Shown here piece after piece: positions 17,375 to 27,050 of a stretch of 64,000 bases of DNA. The position numbers were made by a program, and so were the translations under genes. Source of the DNA: Bacilli bacterium (GTDB lineage Bacteria > Bacillota_I > Bacilli_A > RFN20 > CAG-826); assembly GCA_017445245.1 (NCBI GenBank), contig JAFSUM010000016.1, positions 1 to 64,000 of the forward strand. Direction: 5' to 3'. The notes under the pieces were generated by a model. That model made no database searches. It saw nothing but the letters and a program-made list of their open reading frames with translations, and was not told the origin of the DNA. Positions within the stretch are counted from its first letter, which is position 1, and every line of letters starts with the position of its first letter.

Positions 17375-18368
17375 GCAATTTGGCAAAGGCCGTCGGTAAG
17401 GCGGCCTTTTCTTTTAGTTCCGTCATGGGCATGTATGTAAAATCGGGCAATTCCCCTACTGCTAAATACACGTCCATTTTCCATTCGATGTGCGAAAAGA
17501 TGTGGGTAACCTTACTTAAATGTCGTAACGAGAGACCCGGGTAGGCTTTTTGCAATTCTTCTTGGTCACCTAGGACATTTGGGAATTCGTCCATCGAAGC
17601 GAGCAAACCCTTTGAGGGTCTTTTCCGCACCGCGATATTGCCTTTCCCATCGAGCAAGAGGAGGACAGCTCGATGTTCAACGGGCCGTACTTGCTTTGTC
17701 TTCTTAAGCGGATAAAGCGTTTCTTCCCCTTTGGCATGGGCGTGGCATTGAAAACGTAAGGGGCATGTCTCGCATTTCGGTGTCCCATTCGGTAAACAAA
17801 TCAGTTCGCCTAAATCCATTAACGCCTGGCCGAATTCGCGTGGCGAATCGAGGCGCTTCATGAAATAGGTTTCGGCCTTTTTCTTTTCTTTGGGGTCGTC
17901 AGGATAAATCGCAAGAGCTTCCAAACGGGAATAGACGCGCATCAGGTTTCCGTCGATCGGCACCGCAGGCAAATCAAAGGCAAACGCGCGGATGGCCTTT
18001 TCCATATACGGCCCGATTCCGGGCATTTCGGATAGCTTTTTGGAATCGAAAGGAAGGCAACCCTGTTCGGATTCGAGGCATTTGTGTGCGGTTTTCTTTA
18101 AATTCCTAGCCCGGGAATAATAACCTAGGCCCTGCCAATGACGGAGCACTTCTCCTTCCTCGGCCTTAGCCAAATCAGTAAGACTCGGAAAGCGTTCCAT
18201 GAAACGGTTGAAATATGGGATGACCGTATCGACCCGTGTCTGTTGCAGCATGAACTCGCTGACGAGAACGGCATAGGGCGTAGGATTCTTCCGCCAAGGC
18301 AAATCACGGCCGTGGTTCCGATACCATTCAAGCAAGGCAGTGGCGAAATTCGTATCATCCCGATTCAT
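17352..18368 (-). CDS. mutY: A/G-specific adenine glycosylase MutY
   Basis: Removes adenine mispaired with 8-oxoguanine. 338 residues: catalytic domain with EFMLQQT (catalytic Glu), helix-hairpin-helix MPGIGPYMEKAI and the catalytic Asp in VPIDGNLMRV; [4Fe-4S] cluster cysteines CLPNGTPKCETCPLRFQC; and a C-terminal NUDIX-like 8-oxoG recognition domain from about residue 225. The first cluster spacing is C-x7-C rather than the usual C-x6-C (seen). Convergent with and overlapping the HTH gene by 23 bases. Upstream has only a weak TAGGAT element and no clear ribosome binding site. Confidence 0.95.
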   Translation of the reverse strand: MNRDDTNFATALLEWYRNHGRDLPWRKNPTPYAVLVSEFMLQQTRVDTVIPYFNRFMERFPSLTDLAKAEEGEVLRHWQGLGYYSRARNLKKTAHKCLESEQGCLPFDSKKLSEMPGIGPYMEKAIRAFAFDLPAVPIDGNLMRVYSRLEALAIYPDDPKEKKKAETYFMKRLDSPREFGQALMDLGELICLPNGTPKCETCPLRFQCHAHAKGEETLYPLKKTKQVRPVEHRAVLLLLDGKGNIAVRKRPSKGLLASMDEFPNVLGDQEELQKAYPGLSLRHLSKVTHIFSHIEWKMDVYLAVGELPDFTYMPMTELKEKAALPTAFAKLLSLYSPV

Positions 18369-18473
18369 CGGCTACTATCCTAAGCCTTCTTCGATTTCTT
18401 GCACATGGTCTAGTAAATGCCTCTATCACGCGTCAGCCCACAAGTTCCTGCCTATGCGAACAAGGCGCCTGCG

Positions 18474-18541
18474 TGGTATACTCCCCCTAGAGAAACCAAA
18501 GCCTTCACTGCGCGTAAAGCGGTTTTTCTACCCTTAGGAGG
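18474..18541 (+). promoter_or_regulatory. extended -10 promoter and ribosome binding site
   Basis: TGGTATACT at 18474-18482 is an extended -10 element; a good -35 is not visible. The leader of about 55 bases ends with TTAGGAGG (18534-18541), seven bases before the ATG at 18549. Confidence 0.55.
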
Positions 18542-18548
18542 CCCCCAT

Positions 18549-21455
18549 ATGGAGCAAAACGAAAAAGCCAGGTCCAAATACCAAGGCGAAAAAGACTTCA
18601 AGGAAAAATACGCCAAGCTCGGCCGTAAGATTACCGACGTCGTCGTTCACAAACTAAAAGGCGTCAAGGCCGAGGATCCCGAATATTGGGGACTCCGGGA
18701 AATGCTTACCGAGGAGATGGTCGACATCCTTCTCAAGATGAAGCAGCGCAAATTCTATTCGCCCGAAGATCTCATTAAGATGAACCCGGAATTCGAACCG
18801 GCCCATCTGCAAGAGCTCCTCGACCAGATGGCCGTCATCGGTATCCTCGAGTACGACTATGGCGATAACTACACCCCCGAGACCAAGAACAATCCCAGAG
18901 TAAAACGCTGGAGACTTTGCTATTTCGTTCCCGGTTCGGCCGAGCTCTTCAACTCCTCGGTCGACCGCATTCAGAAAAACCCCGCCGTCACCAACTTCTT
19001 TGAACGCATGACGTTTATTCCCCTTGCGGGCGTCACCGAGATGATCCGCCCCGGTGGAAATGGCATCGGCATGCATGTCATTCCAGTCGAAAAAGCGATC
19101 GCCCACGAAAACCAAGCCATCGACATCGAAAAGATTTCCTATTGGCTCGATAAGTATGATGGCCACATCTCCGCTGGAATCTGCTCTTGCCGCGCTTCCC
19201 GCGCTGTGCTAGGCGATGGCTGCGCGGATGATGTCAACGACTGGTGCATCCAGGTCGGCGACATGGCCGACTATACCGTCGAAACCGGCCGTGCCCATTA
19301 CATCACCAAAGAACAAGCCCTCGAAATCTGCCGCCAGGCCGAAAAGAACGGCTACGTGCATCAGATTACCAACATCGACGGCAAGGAAAAGATCTTCGAC
19401 ATCTGCAACTGCAACGTCGAAATCTGCAACGCCCTCCGTACCTCGATGCTCTTCAATACCCCGAACCTCTCCCGTTCGGCCTATACCGCCAAAGTCGACC
19501 CCAAGAAGTGCGTCGCCTGCGGTTATTGCGTCGAGGTTTGCCCTGGCGGTGCCGTCAAACTCGGCCAGAAACTCTGCCATAAGGACGGAAGCGAAGTCAA
19601 ATATCCTCAGGCACCCCTACCCGACAAACTCAAATGGGGCCGTTATGCGTGGGATGAGAATTATCGCGACACCGCAAGGCGTCAGAACACCTATAATTCC
19701 GGCACTGCGCCCTGCAAGGTCGCTTGCCCTGCCCACGTTCCCGTCCAAGCCTATTTGAAGAAGGCCCATGAAGGCAAATACCGAGAAGCCCTCGCCCTCA
19801 TCAAAAAGGAAAACCCCTTCCCCGCCGTCTGCGGACGCGTCTGCAATAAGCGCTGCGAAGAAGCCTGCACCCGTGGCAACGTCGATAACCCCGTCGCCAT
19901 CGACGCGGTCAAGAAGTTCGTGGCCGATTTCGACTTAAAGGCCGAAACCCGTTATGTCCCCGAAAAGACCATTTCCATCGCCATGGATTATGAAAAAGGC
20001 TGGGACGAGAAGATCGCCATCATCGGCGCGGGCCCCGCTGGTTTAAGCGCGGCCTACTACCTCGCCGAAATGGGATATAAGCCCACCGTCTTCGAAAAGC
20101 ATGAGAAGCCGGGCGGCATGCTGATGTACGGTATTCCCGAGTACAAACTCGAGAAAGATGTCATCGAAGCCGAAATCGAAGTCATGCGCGAGTTAGGCGT
20201 CGAAATCAAATGCGGCGTCGAAGTCGGCAAAGACGTCACCATCGAAGAACTCAAGAAGCAAGGCTACAAGGCCTTCTACGTCGCGATCGGTTGCCAAGGC
20301 GGCCGCCGTCCTGGTGTGCCTAACGATAACGCAAAAGGCACGCATATCGCCGTCGAATATCTCGAAAACGCCCTCGCCAAGAAAGTTCCGTTCAAAGAAG
20401 ACGTTGTCGTCGTCGGTGGCGGTAACGTGGCCGTCGACTGCGCCCGCACCGCTTCTCGCCTCGGCGCGAAGAAGGTCACGATGGTCTGCCTCGAAACCCG
20501 CGAGACCATGCCGGCCTCCAAAGACGAAATCACCGAAACCCTTGAAGAAGGAATCGAAATCTCCAACGCCTGGGGACCCAAGGAAGTCCTCGTCGACGAA
20601 AAGGGCAACGTGACAGGAATCGTATTCAAGCGTTGCACGCGCACCATCGATCCCGAAACCGGCCGTTTCTCCCCGCTTTATAACGAAGAAGAAACCATCA
20701 CCATCCCCGCGAAGAAGATTATCTTCGCCATCGGCCAAGCCATCGAATGGGGAAAACTCCTCGAAGGCACGAAGGTCACTCTCCGTCAAAACGGTGCGCC
20801 CATCGCCGACAAATGGACCTATCAGACCGCCGATCCCGATGTTTATGTCGGCGGCGACGTCCTCACTGGTCCGCGCTTTGTCATCGATGCGATCGCGGCT
20901 GGCCACTTCGTCGCGGAATCGCTCCACCGCCACGTCCGTCCCGATGCCCACCCGACCATCGCGCTTCCCCACCGCAAATTCATCCCGCTCGATAAAGAAG
21001 ACATCACTCTCCCCTCTTATGACACCGCTGGTCGTCAGGAAGAAGGAATGGATGAAACCATCGACTACAAGCATTCCTTCGTGGACGCCCATAAGACGTT
21101 TACCGAGGAACAGGTCAAGATAGAGACCGGCCGCTGCCTCTCTTGCGGCGCGTCCGTCGTCGATCCCAATAAGTGCATCGGCTGCGGTTTGTGCACCACG
21201 CGCTGCGAATTCGATGCCATCCATCTCGTCCGCGACCATCCGAAGTGTTCCGATATGCGCCGGGCCGAAGACAAAGTGACCGGCCTTCTCGGCTACGCCC
21301 TTAAGCGCGAATTCAAGATCATCTTCCACTCACTTTCCAAAGAAGCCAGGGAGATGCGCCGGAAGCGCAAAGAGTTCAACAAGCGTACCAAGAAGGGCGG
21401 CGACCTCTATGGCAAGCCCTACACGGGCAACGCCATCGAAGACCCCGATGCATGA
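18549..21455 (+). CDS. multidomain Fe-S / FAD-NAD(P) oxidoreductase (GltD-like fusion)
   Basis: A 968-residue cytoplasmic electron-transfer protein. Residues 1-310 form an Fe-S module with CSCR, CNCNVEIC and a ferredoxin motif CVACGYCVEVCP. Residues about 375-470 match the GltD N-terminal domain with its cysteines (CPAHVPVQAY, CGRVCNKRCEEAC). Then come an FAD-binding GAGPAG, the NADPH-binding VVGGGNVAVDCAR and a GGDVLTGP segment. A second ferredoxin lies near 880 (CIGCGLCTTRC). GltD-type proteins usually work with a larger partner, but no gltB is nearby; a role in moving electrons between NAD(P)H and ferredoxin is inference. Overlaps hypA by eight bases. Confidence 0.88.
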   Translation: MEQNEKARSKYQGEKDFKEKYAKLGRKITDVVVHKLKGVKAEDPEYWGLREMLTEEMVDILLKMKQRKFYSPEDLIKMNPEFEPAHLQELLDQMAVIGILEYDYGDNYTPETKNNPRVKRWRLCYFVPGSAELFNSSVDRIQKNPAVTNFFERMTFIPLAGVTEMIRPGGNGIGMHVIPVEKAIAHENQAIDIEKISYWLDKYDGHISAGICSCRASRAVLGDGCADDVNDWCIQVGDMADYTVETGRAHYITKEQALEICRQAEKNGYVHQITNIDGKEKIFDICNCNVEICNALRTSMLFNTPNLSRSAYTAKVDPKKCVACGYCVEVCPGGAVKLGQKLCHKDGSEVKYPQAPLPDKLKWGRYAWDENYRDTARRQNTYNSGTAPCKVACPAHVPVQAYLKKAHEGKYREALALIKKENPFPAVCGRVCNKRCEEACTRGNVDNPVAIDAVKKFVADFDLKAETRYVPEKTISIAMDYEKGWDEKIAIIGAGPAGLSAAYYLAEMGYKPTVFEKHEKPGGMLMYGIPEYKLEKDVIEAEIEVMRELGVEIKCGVEVGKDVTIEELKKQGYKAFYVAIGCQGGRRPGVPNDNAKGTHIAVEYLENALAKKVPFKEDVVVVGGGNVAVDCARTASRLGAKKVTMVCLETRETMPASKDEITETLEEGIEISNAWGPKEVLVDEKGNVTGIVFKRCTRTIDPETGRFSPLYNEEETITIPAKKIIFAIGQAIEWGKLLEGTKVTLRQNGAPIADKWTYQTADPDVYVGGDVLTGPRFVIDAIAAGHFVAESLHRHVRPDAHPTIALPHRKFIPLDKEDITLPSYDTAGRQEEGMDETIDYKHSFVDAHKTFTEEQVKIETGRCLSCGASVVDPNKCIGCGLCTTRCEFDAIHLVRDHPKCSDMRRAEDKVTGLLGYALKREFKIIFHSLSKEAREMRRKRKEFNKRTKKGGDLYGKPYTGNAIEDPDA

Positions 21456-21810
21456 ACTAGGCCTCGTCCTCGAGACAATATCCTCCGTCGAACAAATCGC
21501 GAAGGAACATGACGTCAAATCCGTCACGTCAGTGACACTGGAGATCGGTGAGGTCTCCGGCGTCGTCCCAAGCCTATTCGAAGAATGCTTCGACTGGGCG
21601 AAAAAGAAAACCGAGTACATGCGCGAATGCAAGCTCGACGCCGTCGTCATCCAAGGCATCACTTATTGCCGAAATTGCAAAAAGACCTACCCTACCGTCG
21701 AACACGGAAAGATATGTCCGCACTGCAAAAGCGAAGACACGTATCTACTAACGGGAAACGAACTCACCATCCACGACATTAAAGTCGAAAGCAAAGACGA
21801 GGCCGCTTGA
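21448..21810 (+). CDS. hypA: HypA/HybF-type nickel metallochaperone
   Basis: 120 residues starting MHELGLVLE; the family's nickel site is formed by the N-terminal Met-His-Glu, which fixes the start at 21448 inside the end of the previous gene. The zinc site is CRNC and CPHC, 20 residues apart. HypA delivers nickel to [NiFe] hydrogenase (and in some bacteria urease). No hydrogenase or other hyp genes are in the window; tight coupling to the flavoprotein fusion is the notable point. The 3' end overlaps a terminator hairpin. Confidence 0.92.
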   Translation: MHELGLVLETISSVEQIAKEHDVKSVTSVTLEIGEVSGVVPSLFEECFDWAKKKTEYMRECKLDAVVIQGITYCRNCKKTYPTVEHGKICPHCKSEDTYLLTGNELTIHDIKVESKDEAA

Positions 21811-21822
21811 CCTCGTCTTTTC
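21796..21822. terminator. bidirectional terminator between convergent genes
   Basis: GACGAGG (21796-21802) pairs with CCTCGTC (21811-21817) and is followed by TTTTC on the plus strand. The left arm is within the last codons of hypA. Confidence 0.7.
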
Positions 21823-24800
21823 TTAGGACAACAGGAACTTGTAATCTTCTTCGGTCAAGGCGCTTTCCAAAGACGCTTCGTCCGTCAAATCGATAAGCAT
21901 GCCCTTCATCTTTTGAAGCGCGATGACCTTCTCTTCGATCGAATCCTTGATGATGTATTTAAACACCGTAACCTTGTTTTTCTGCCCGATGCGGTGCGCG
22001 CGGTCTTCGGCCTGACGTTCGGCCGCGATGTTCCACCAGGGGTCGAGATGGAAAACCGTATCCGCGCCAGTTAGGTTCAATCCTGTCCCGCCGGCCTTAA
22101 GCGAGACGAGCATAACGTCGATTAGAGAATCTTCTTCGTTAAAACGGTCCGCGAGGATAATACGCACCTTGGCGGATGTCTTACCCGTGATGGATTCGCT
22201 TGCTAGGCCAACCTTTTTCAATTCTTCTTTGATTAAATCAAGTGCGGTGACAAAGCTCGAGAACACGATGGCACGCCTCCCCGACTGCTTGAGTTCGCAT
22301 AACGCTTTTACGAGGGATTCGATTTTGGTGGACGGATAGGTTCCTTCCAAGAACAAAGAGGGCGTGATACAGATTTGGCGTAATCTCGTCATCATCGAAA
22401 TGGCTTTGAACATGCCGCCTTTTTCTTCGAGATATTGTCTAGCCATTGCTAGATGAGACTCATAAACGACGCGTTGTTCGTCGTCCATTGGCAGGATGAC
22501 GTCGATATTCTCTTTATCGGGCAATTCTTTAAGGACGTCGCTCTTCTTTCGACCCAAAAGGAACGGCTTGATTTTGGCCAATAGCCGCGCCCTTGCTTCT
22601 TCGGAAGAGAATTCGAGCTCCCCGAATTGTTCGCGGTATTTCCGTAAAGGCGGGAAATAGCCAGGCAAGAGGAAATCGAAGACGGACCAAAGATCGATCA
22701 AAGAGTTTTGGACTGGCGTACCCGTAAGCACGATACGGGAGGTCGCGTGTAACTCTTTTACGGCGCGCGTCTTCAGCGCGTTCGCGTTCGCGATATATTG
22801 CCCTTCGTCGAGAAGGACCAACGAGAACTCCGTGTCCTTGATGGATTCGATGTCGTTACGAAGCGTGTCATAGGAAACGAAATAGACCGTTTTCTTCGCT
22901 TCCTTCATCTGCTTGTAAAGAGCCTTCCGCTCCTTGGGGGAACCAATTAAAACATAGGCGGGAAGTTTAGGCGCCCACTTATTTCGTTCGTCGAGCCAGT
23001 TATAAATCAATGATTTCGGGCAGACGACCAAAATCGGCAATTCTGCGTCGATATTGTGGAAAAGACCAAAAGACTGCAACGTTTTTCCTAAACCCATATC
23101 GTCGGATAAAATGCCGGAAAGTTTGTTCCGATAGAGATTCGTCATGAAGCGAATGCCTTGCTTTTGATAAGGGCGAGACGCTTCTTCGATTTCCGGCGTG
23201 AGGGCAATCGGGATGTCTTCGTAAGATTGGATGGAAGCGATAAGGTCCTTAACCCGATCATCGGTATCCGCACCTAGATAAGGTAATTTAAGAGCCTGGT
23301 ATAAGGGCAATTCGGCCCCGAGGTCTTCGTCTTGGAAGGAATCGGCAATCGCGGAGAGTGATTCGTCCCCTTGGTCAAGAAGGATGAACTCATTATTGAA
23401 GCGGACGTATTTCTTTTTCTTGTGGTAGGCCGCGACCATGGCAATGAGTTGTTCCTCGCTATAACCGGAAGAATAGAGTTCGATGGAAAACCAATCCTGT
23501 CCCGAGGACGTACGAATGCCGATTTGGGGAACATCCTTTACGCGCATCGACTGGAGTTCCTCACTGACATAGACGGAGGCAAATGCATTGACCTTGCTTA
23601 AATCCGCGCGCAAGAAGGAAAGAATCTCATCCGCACCCTCAATGGCCCCATTCTCGGGAAAACCATACGCTTTCAAAACATCGAGGAAACCCTGACGCTT
23701 GATGCGGCAGAGGTCGCTTTTGGCAGCAAAGCCATCCCCACTCACCTCTTCCGGGCCAAAACGGTACTTAGTCTTGGCCGAAAGGACATCAGGGTTTTCT
23801 AAACCGACATAGTATTCAATGCACGGGCGATAAATCGGATATTTTTCCTCGAATGCAGGATCGATGCGGATTTCGTTTTCGCGAATGCTTGGGAGGACTT
23901 TTGCAGCGATTTCCTGCGAAAGGAAAGCAGAATTCACGTTATTAAGCGATTGATAGAAATCAAAAATGGCACCCGCTTTTTCGGAAGCAAACGAATAAAG
24001 TTCGATGTTTCCGTCATGAAGGCGATAGGCCTTGCTACCACAGAGATGAAATCCCTTCTTGCTGATTTCCACCGAAGGAACAAGTTCGCCTTTTTCGTTA
24101 AGGAAGAGCTCGACTTCTTTATGCGGTTGGATGTGATAAGGGACTTTGTTGATTTCAAAGTCATGGTTTTCGAGCAGGAAAAGCAATTCGGCCAATTCCT
24201 CTTCGCTCATCTCAATCGGAGAACCCATGCCCCAATAACCGTGGGTCGTCCCGACGTTATAGGCATATTGGAAGGCGGCTTCCTCCTGCCCGTCGAAAGA
24301 ATGAGGGGCAAGGCGAAGGTATTCTTTTTGAATCTGGACTAGTTGGCTGGTTTGATATGCTTGGAAGAACTGCATGGGCTTCCGGTTGACGTAATACTTC
24401 TCAAACCCGATTTTGATGAATACCTGGCACCAGGAACGGTTGATATCCGCGCAGAAGAGGATGTGCGGCTTCCGCGAACTGACGCTTTGTTCCATCGTCG
24501 CGAGGAATTGGGCCAACGTGTTAACTTTCTTTACGGCTTCCAAATAGGCTTCCGCCCCTTTTGGGCCTAACTCCATCATGCTTTTCATGGTGGCGTAATC
24601 GTTTCCGTATCTAAGCCTTAACGCTTCTTCGTCCGCATTGATATCTTTCTCGTAAACATATTCCAGCAAGGCGATGGAGATTTCGTTTCGCAAGGCCTTA
24701 ACGTCTTTATCAAGAGGAATGATAAGCGAGGCGACTTCGTTATCCAAGACGGCGTAATAACGAATTTCCGTGTCGGAGAATGTGAAATAAACATGCGCAC

Positions 24801-24900
24801 GTCCCTGCTCAAACGCCTCTTTGAGGCTTGCGTAACGTTCAGGGTCGACCTTTAAGATTTGCCGGTCGACGAACTCTCTTGTCAACAAACGGGCAAACAT
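21823..24900 (-). CDS. SNF2-family DNA-dependent ATPase/helicase
   Basis: 1025 residues. The C-terminal half is a two-lobed SNF2 motor: motif I DDMGLGKT near residue 600, motif Ia VVCPKSLIYNW, motif II DEGQ near 698, motif III LTGTPVQN, and in lobe 2 FSSFVTAL, VSLKAGGTGLNLT, DPWWN and QAEDRAHRIGQ. Motif II is usually DEAQ or DEAH; DEGQ is seen here. The first 550 residues resemble the SNF2-associated region of bacterial proteins but have no SWIM zinc motif. One base separates it from the upstream gene, so the two form a pair; the role may be DNA repair or remodelling, which the sequence does not settle. Confidence 0.92.
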   Translation of the reverse strand: MFARLLTREFVDRQILKVDPERYASLKEAFEQGRAHVYFTFSDTEIRYYAVLDNEVASLIIPLDKDVKALRNEISIALLEYVYEKDINADEEALRLRYGNDYATMKSMMELGPKGAEAYLEAVKKVNTLAQFLATMEQSVSSRKPHILFCADINRSWCQVFIKIGFEKYYVNRKPMQFFQAYQTSQLVQIQKEYLRLAPHSFDGQEEAAFQYAYNVGTTHGYWGMGSPIEMSEEELAELLFLLENHDFEINKVPYHIQPHKEVELFLNEKGELVPSVEISKKGFHLCGSKAYRLHDGNIELYSFASEKAGAIFDFYQSLNNVNSAFLSQEIAAKVLPSIRENEIRIDPAFEEKYPIYRPCIEYYVGLENPDVLSAKTKYRFGPEEVSGDGFAAKSDLCRIKRQGFLDVLKAYGFPENGAIEGADEILSFLRADLSKVNAFASVYVSEELQSMRVKDVPQIGIRTSSGQDWFSIELYSSGYSEEQLIAMVAAYHKKKKYVRFNNEFILLDQGDESLSAIADSFQDEDLGAELPLYQALKLPYLGADTDDRVKDLIASIQSYEDIPIALTPEIEEASRPYQKQGIRFMTNLYRNKLSGILSDDMGLGKTLQSFGLFHNIDAELPILVVCPKSLIYNWLDERNKWAPKLPAYVLIGSPKERKALYKQMKEAKKTVYFVSYDTLRNDIESIKDTEFSLVLLDEGQYIANANALKTRAVKELHATSRIVLTGTPVQNSLIDLWSVFDFLLPGYFPPLRKYREQFGELEFSSEEARARLLAKIKPFLLGRKKSDVLKELPDKENIDVILPMDDEQRVVYESHLAMARQYLEEKGGMFKAISMMTRLRQICITPSLFLEGTYPSTKIESLVKALCELKQSGRRAIVFSSFVTALDLIKEELKKVGLASESITGKTSAKVRIILADRFNEEDSLIDVMLVSLKAGGTGLNLTGADTVFHLDPWWNIAAERQAEDRAHRIGQKNKVTVFKYIIKDSIEEKVIALQKMKGMLIDLTDEASLESALTEEDYKFLLS

Positions 24901-24901
24901 C

Positions 24902-26269
24902 TTAATGCCACTCCTTCAGCCCGATCGCCTCGGGACAATGGAAACGGTCCGCGAGAATCAGGCGAACCCTCATGCTCTCGACTCGCTCGTTTTCTAGCGC
25001 GTTTCGCACGAGGTCGGCAAAAGCGGGATGTTCCAAACGAAGGAGATAATCCTCCGTCCCAGCCAAACGATAACGGAGCATCTCTCGCACGTAGGAAACG
25101 GCTTGGCGGCGGTTATCATCGATTTCTAGATTCATGTGGGGTAACAAAGCAAAGAATGTCTCCGTATCCACGCGCCGCAAAAAGAATTCTTCGCCCGCGA
25201 GAATCTTTCCGATGTCATCCCAGCCCGCCTCTTTGCAGGTCTTAATGAAGCGAAGCTGTTCGTCGGTGTCCTTTAATTGGTCGAATCGGGAAACGACGTC
25301 GTATCCCCTCCGTTGGGAAAGTAACCACTCCTTCCACTGGAGTTCTTCAAGCTTATGGGGATCAAGCGTGGAAAAGGCAGGCGTGTTGAGTACGACACCA
25401 GCATCGCAGTCGCGGTTCTTTTGATAGGCTTCGAGATAGTCGGGGTCGCAGGTTTCTCCTAGAAGGGCGAAGACTTCTCCGACTTTTTCAGAGTAAAGAG
25501 GACTCACCCATTGGAAGAATTGGAGAAGGGAAGTTTTAGGGAAAGCGGCCAATAACGAGGCCGGGATCTCTTTGGCGTGATTGGTCCGGAAATGATACGG
25601 GTCAGTAAAAAGGGTCACGGCAAAATCGGTGACGCTAGGCCAAATCGAAGAGGGCATGGCATGTTCTAAAAAATCGATGAAAAGCCGCGGGGTCGATTTC
25701 TCTTCAATGTCTTCGAAGAGGGAATCGGAATCGGTTGGGATAAGTTTTGATTCTTCGATAAAACTCACGATAGAGGACATCAATCCATCGATATCGCGGT
25801 TCACGTTTTTGTTATAGGCGAGATAAACCCCCAAGATCAAATCGTGAAGCATGTATGGGAAAAGGCACTTCCCCATATGCTTATCGATTAAGTCGCGGGC
25901 GAGACTAACGAAACGCTCCCCGCCGAAATTCTGATCAAAGCCGCGGAAAGTCTTCGTGATTTCGAACTGAGAGCCATAAGACTTGTCTAAAGCTTCCGCA
26001 TCAACCGCATCCGCCTTTTCTAATAAATCGAGAATGCGGGAGAGGCACATTTTCTCGGGTTCAGTTAGATTGGCGTTCCGATATCCTTCTTCGTCCAGAG
26101 GAACCTCTACCTGTCTCATTCCGTCCGCGTAATTGGCGAAAAAGATAATCCGATCGCTTTTTCGGATCGCATTTTTACCCAATCGGGCGATATTGGAATC
26201 CACGTGGATGGGAGCAAGATTCGTCTCGATATACGGGTAGTCTTTCAGTTTGAACGGAACAAAACGCAT
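24902..26269 (-). CDS. uncharacterised partner of the SNF2 protein
   Basis: 455 residues, mostly helical, no membrane segment or recognisable catalytic motif. I do not recognise the family. The N terminus (MRFVPFKLKDYPYIETN) and two-part build with a leucine-rich C-terminal third suggest an adaptor. In other Firmicutes a SWIM-type zinc protein is often encoded beside the SNF2 gene; this gene holds that position but lacks the CxC...CxH motif. It ends one base before the SNF2 start and follows the tcdA terminator. Confidence 0.7.
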   Translation of the reverse strand: MRFVPFKLKDYPYIETNLAPIHVDSNIARLGKNAIRKSDRIIFFANYADGMRQVEVPLDEEGYRNANLTEPEKMCLSRILDLLEKADAVDAEALDKSYGSQFEITKTFRGFDQNFGGERFVSLARDLIDKHMGKCLFPYMLHDLILGVYLAYNKNVNRDIDGLMSSIVSFIEESKLIPTDSDSLFEDIEEKSTPRLFIDFLEHAMPSSIWPSVTDFAVTLFTDPYHFRTNHAKEIPASLLAAFPKTSLLQFFQWVSPLYSEKVGEVFALLGETCDPDYLEAYQKNRDCDAGVVLNTPAFSTLDPHKLEELQWKEWLLSQRRGYDVVSRFDQLKDTDEQLRFIKTCKEAGWDDIGKILAGEEFFLRRVDTETFFALLPHMNLEIDDNRRQAVSYVREMLRYRLAGTEDYLLRLEHPAFADLVRNALENERVESMRVRLILADRFHCPEAIGLKEWH

Positions 26270-26287
26270 ACACTACATAATGGCAAA

Positions 26288-26336
26288 TAAAAAAGAGGCG
26301 TTCAACCCCTTCCCTTCATTTAAGTAGTTACGCCTC
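26288..26336 (-). terminator. terminator of the tcdA operon
   Basis: GAGGCGT (minus strand 26336-26330 side) pairs with ACGCCTC (26301-26295) and is followed by TTTTTTATT. The first arm includes the last codons of tcdA. Confidence 0.7.
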
Positions 26337-27050
26337 GAGCTTTTCCAATAGAATTCGCACCGCTTCGTAAGCAAGAGAATATCCGGCAACAGGCGGAACA
26401 AAAGGCAACGAACCCGGCACGTCGCGACGGGATGGCGAATCGGATTCCACCTTGAACAAGGGTTCCATCGGCTCTTCGACGGAGTAGACAACTGGTAGGA
26501 ATTTAATCCCAAGCTCACGGCACTTCTTCCGCATGATTTTGGCTAGAGGATCGCCCGAGGTTTCATATAAATCCCCAATGCGGACCTTGCTTGGATCCAT
26601 GCGGTTACCCATGCCTAGACACATGACTTCGGGGATGCCGCGGAGATGACATTCTTCGGCGATCGCCACTTTAGCGGACACCGTATCAATCGCATCAATG
26701 ACGATATCGAACTGGTCGAAGGGAATTGAGGTATCCCCGGGAAGATAAAACGTGGGATAGGTAAACACCTTCGCGTTTTCGTTGATTTGCAAAATCCGTT
26801 GCTTCCCAATATCGACTTTCTTTTGACCAATGGTTACGTGGCTTGCAAGCAGTTGGCGGTTGATATTGGAAAGGGCAAACGAATCCGCGTCGATAAGATG
26901 GAACTCGCCGATACCAGAACGAGCAAGCGCTTCTAAGGCCGCGCCCCCTACCCCGCCTAAACCGAATATGGCGACATGACAATGCGAAAGCTTCTCGAGT
27001 TTTTCTTCCCCGAGTAGCATCGCGCTGCGTTCGAATTCGGGCTGAATCAT
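26328..27050 (-). CDS. tcdA: tRNA threonylcarbamoyladenosine dehydratase TcdA
   Basis: E1/ThiF-fold enzyme that uses ATP to cyclise t6A to ct6A at position 37 of tRNAs. 240 residues with the nucleotide loop GLGGVGGAALEALARSG near residue 30, the DADSFALSNINRQ motif, and the family-specific GMGNRMDPSKV, ARIMRK-like (LAKIMRKKCRE) and VYSVEEPMEP segments. Starts at the shared base of the upstream stop, so it is coupled to the flavin-reductase-like gene. Confidence 0.92.
   Translation of the reverse strand: MIQPEFERSAMLLGEEKLEKLSHCHVAIFGLGGVGGAALEALARSGIGEFHLIDADSFALSNINRQLLASHVTIGQKKVDIGKQRILQINENAKVFTYPTFYLPGDTSIPFDQFDIVIDAIDTVSAKVAIAEECHLRGIPEVMCLGMGNRMDPSKVRIGDLYETSGDPLAKIMRKKCRELGIKFLPVVYSVEEPMEPLFKVESDSPSRRDVPGSLPFVPPVAGYSLAYEAVRILLEKLEA

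Noticed and set aside
18549-21455. glutamate synthase small subunit (gltD) in the strict sense
   Set aside because: The protein is a larger fusion with two ferredoxin-type modules and no gltB is nearby; calling it gltD would overstate the evidence.
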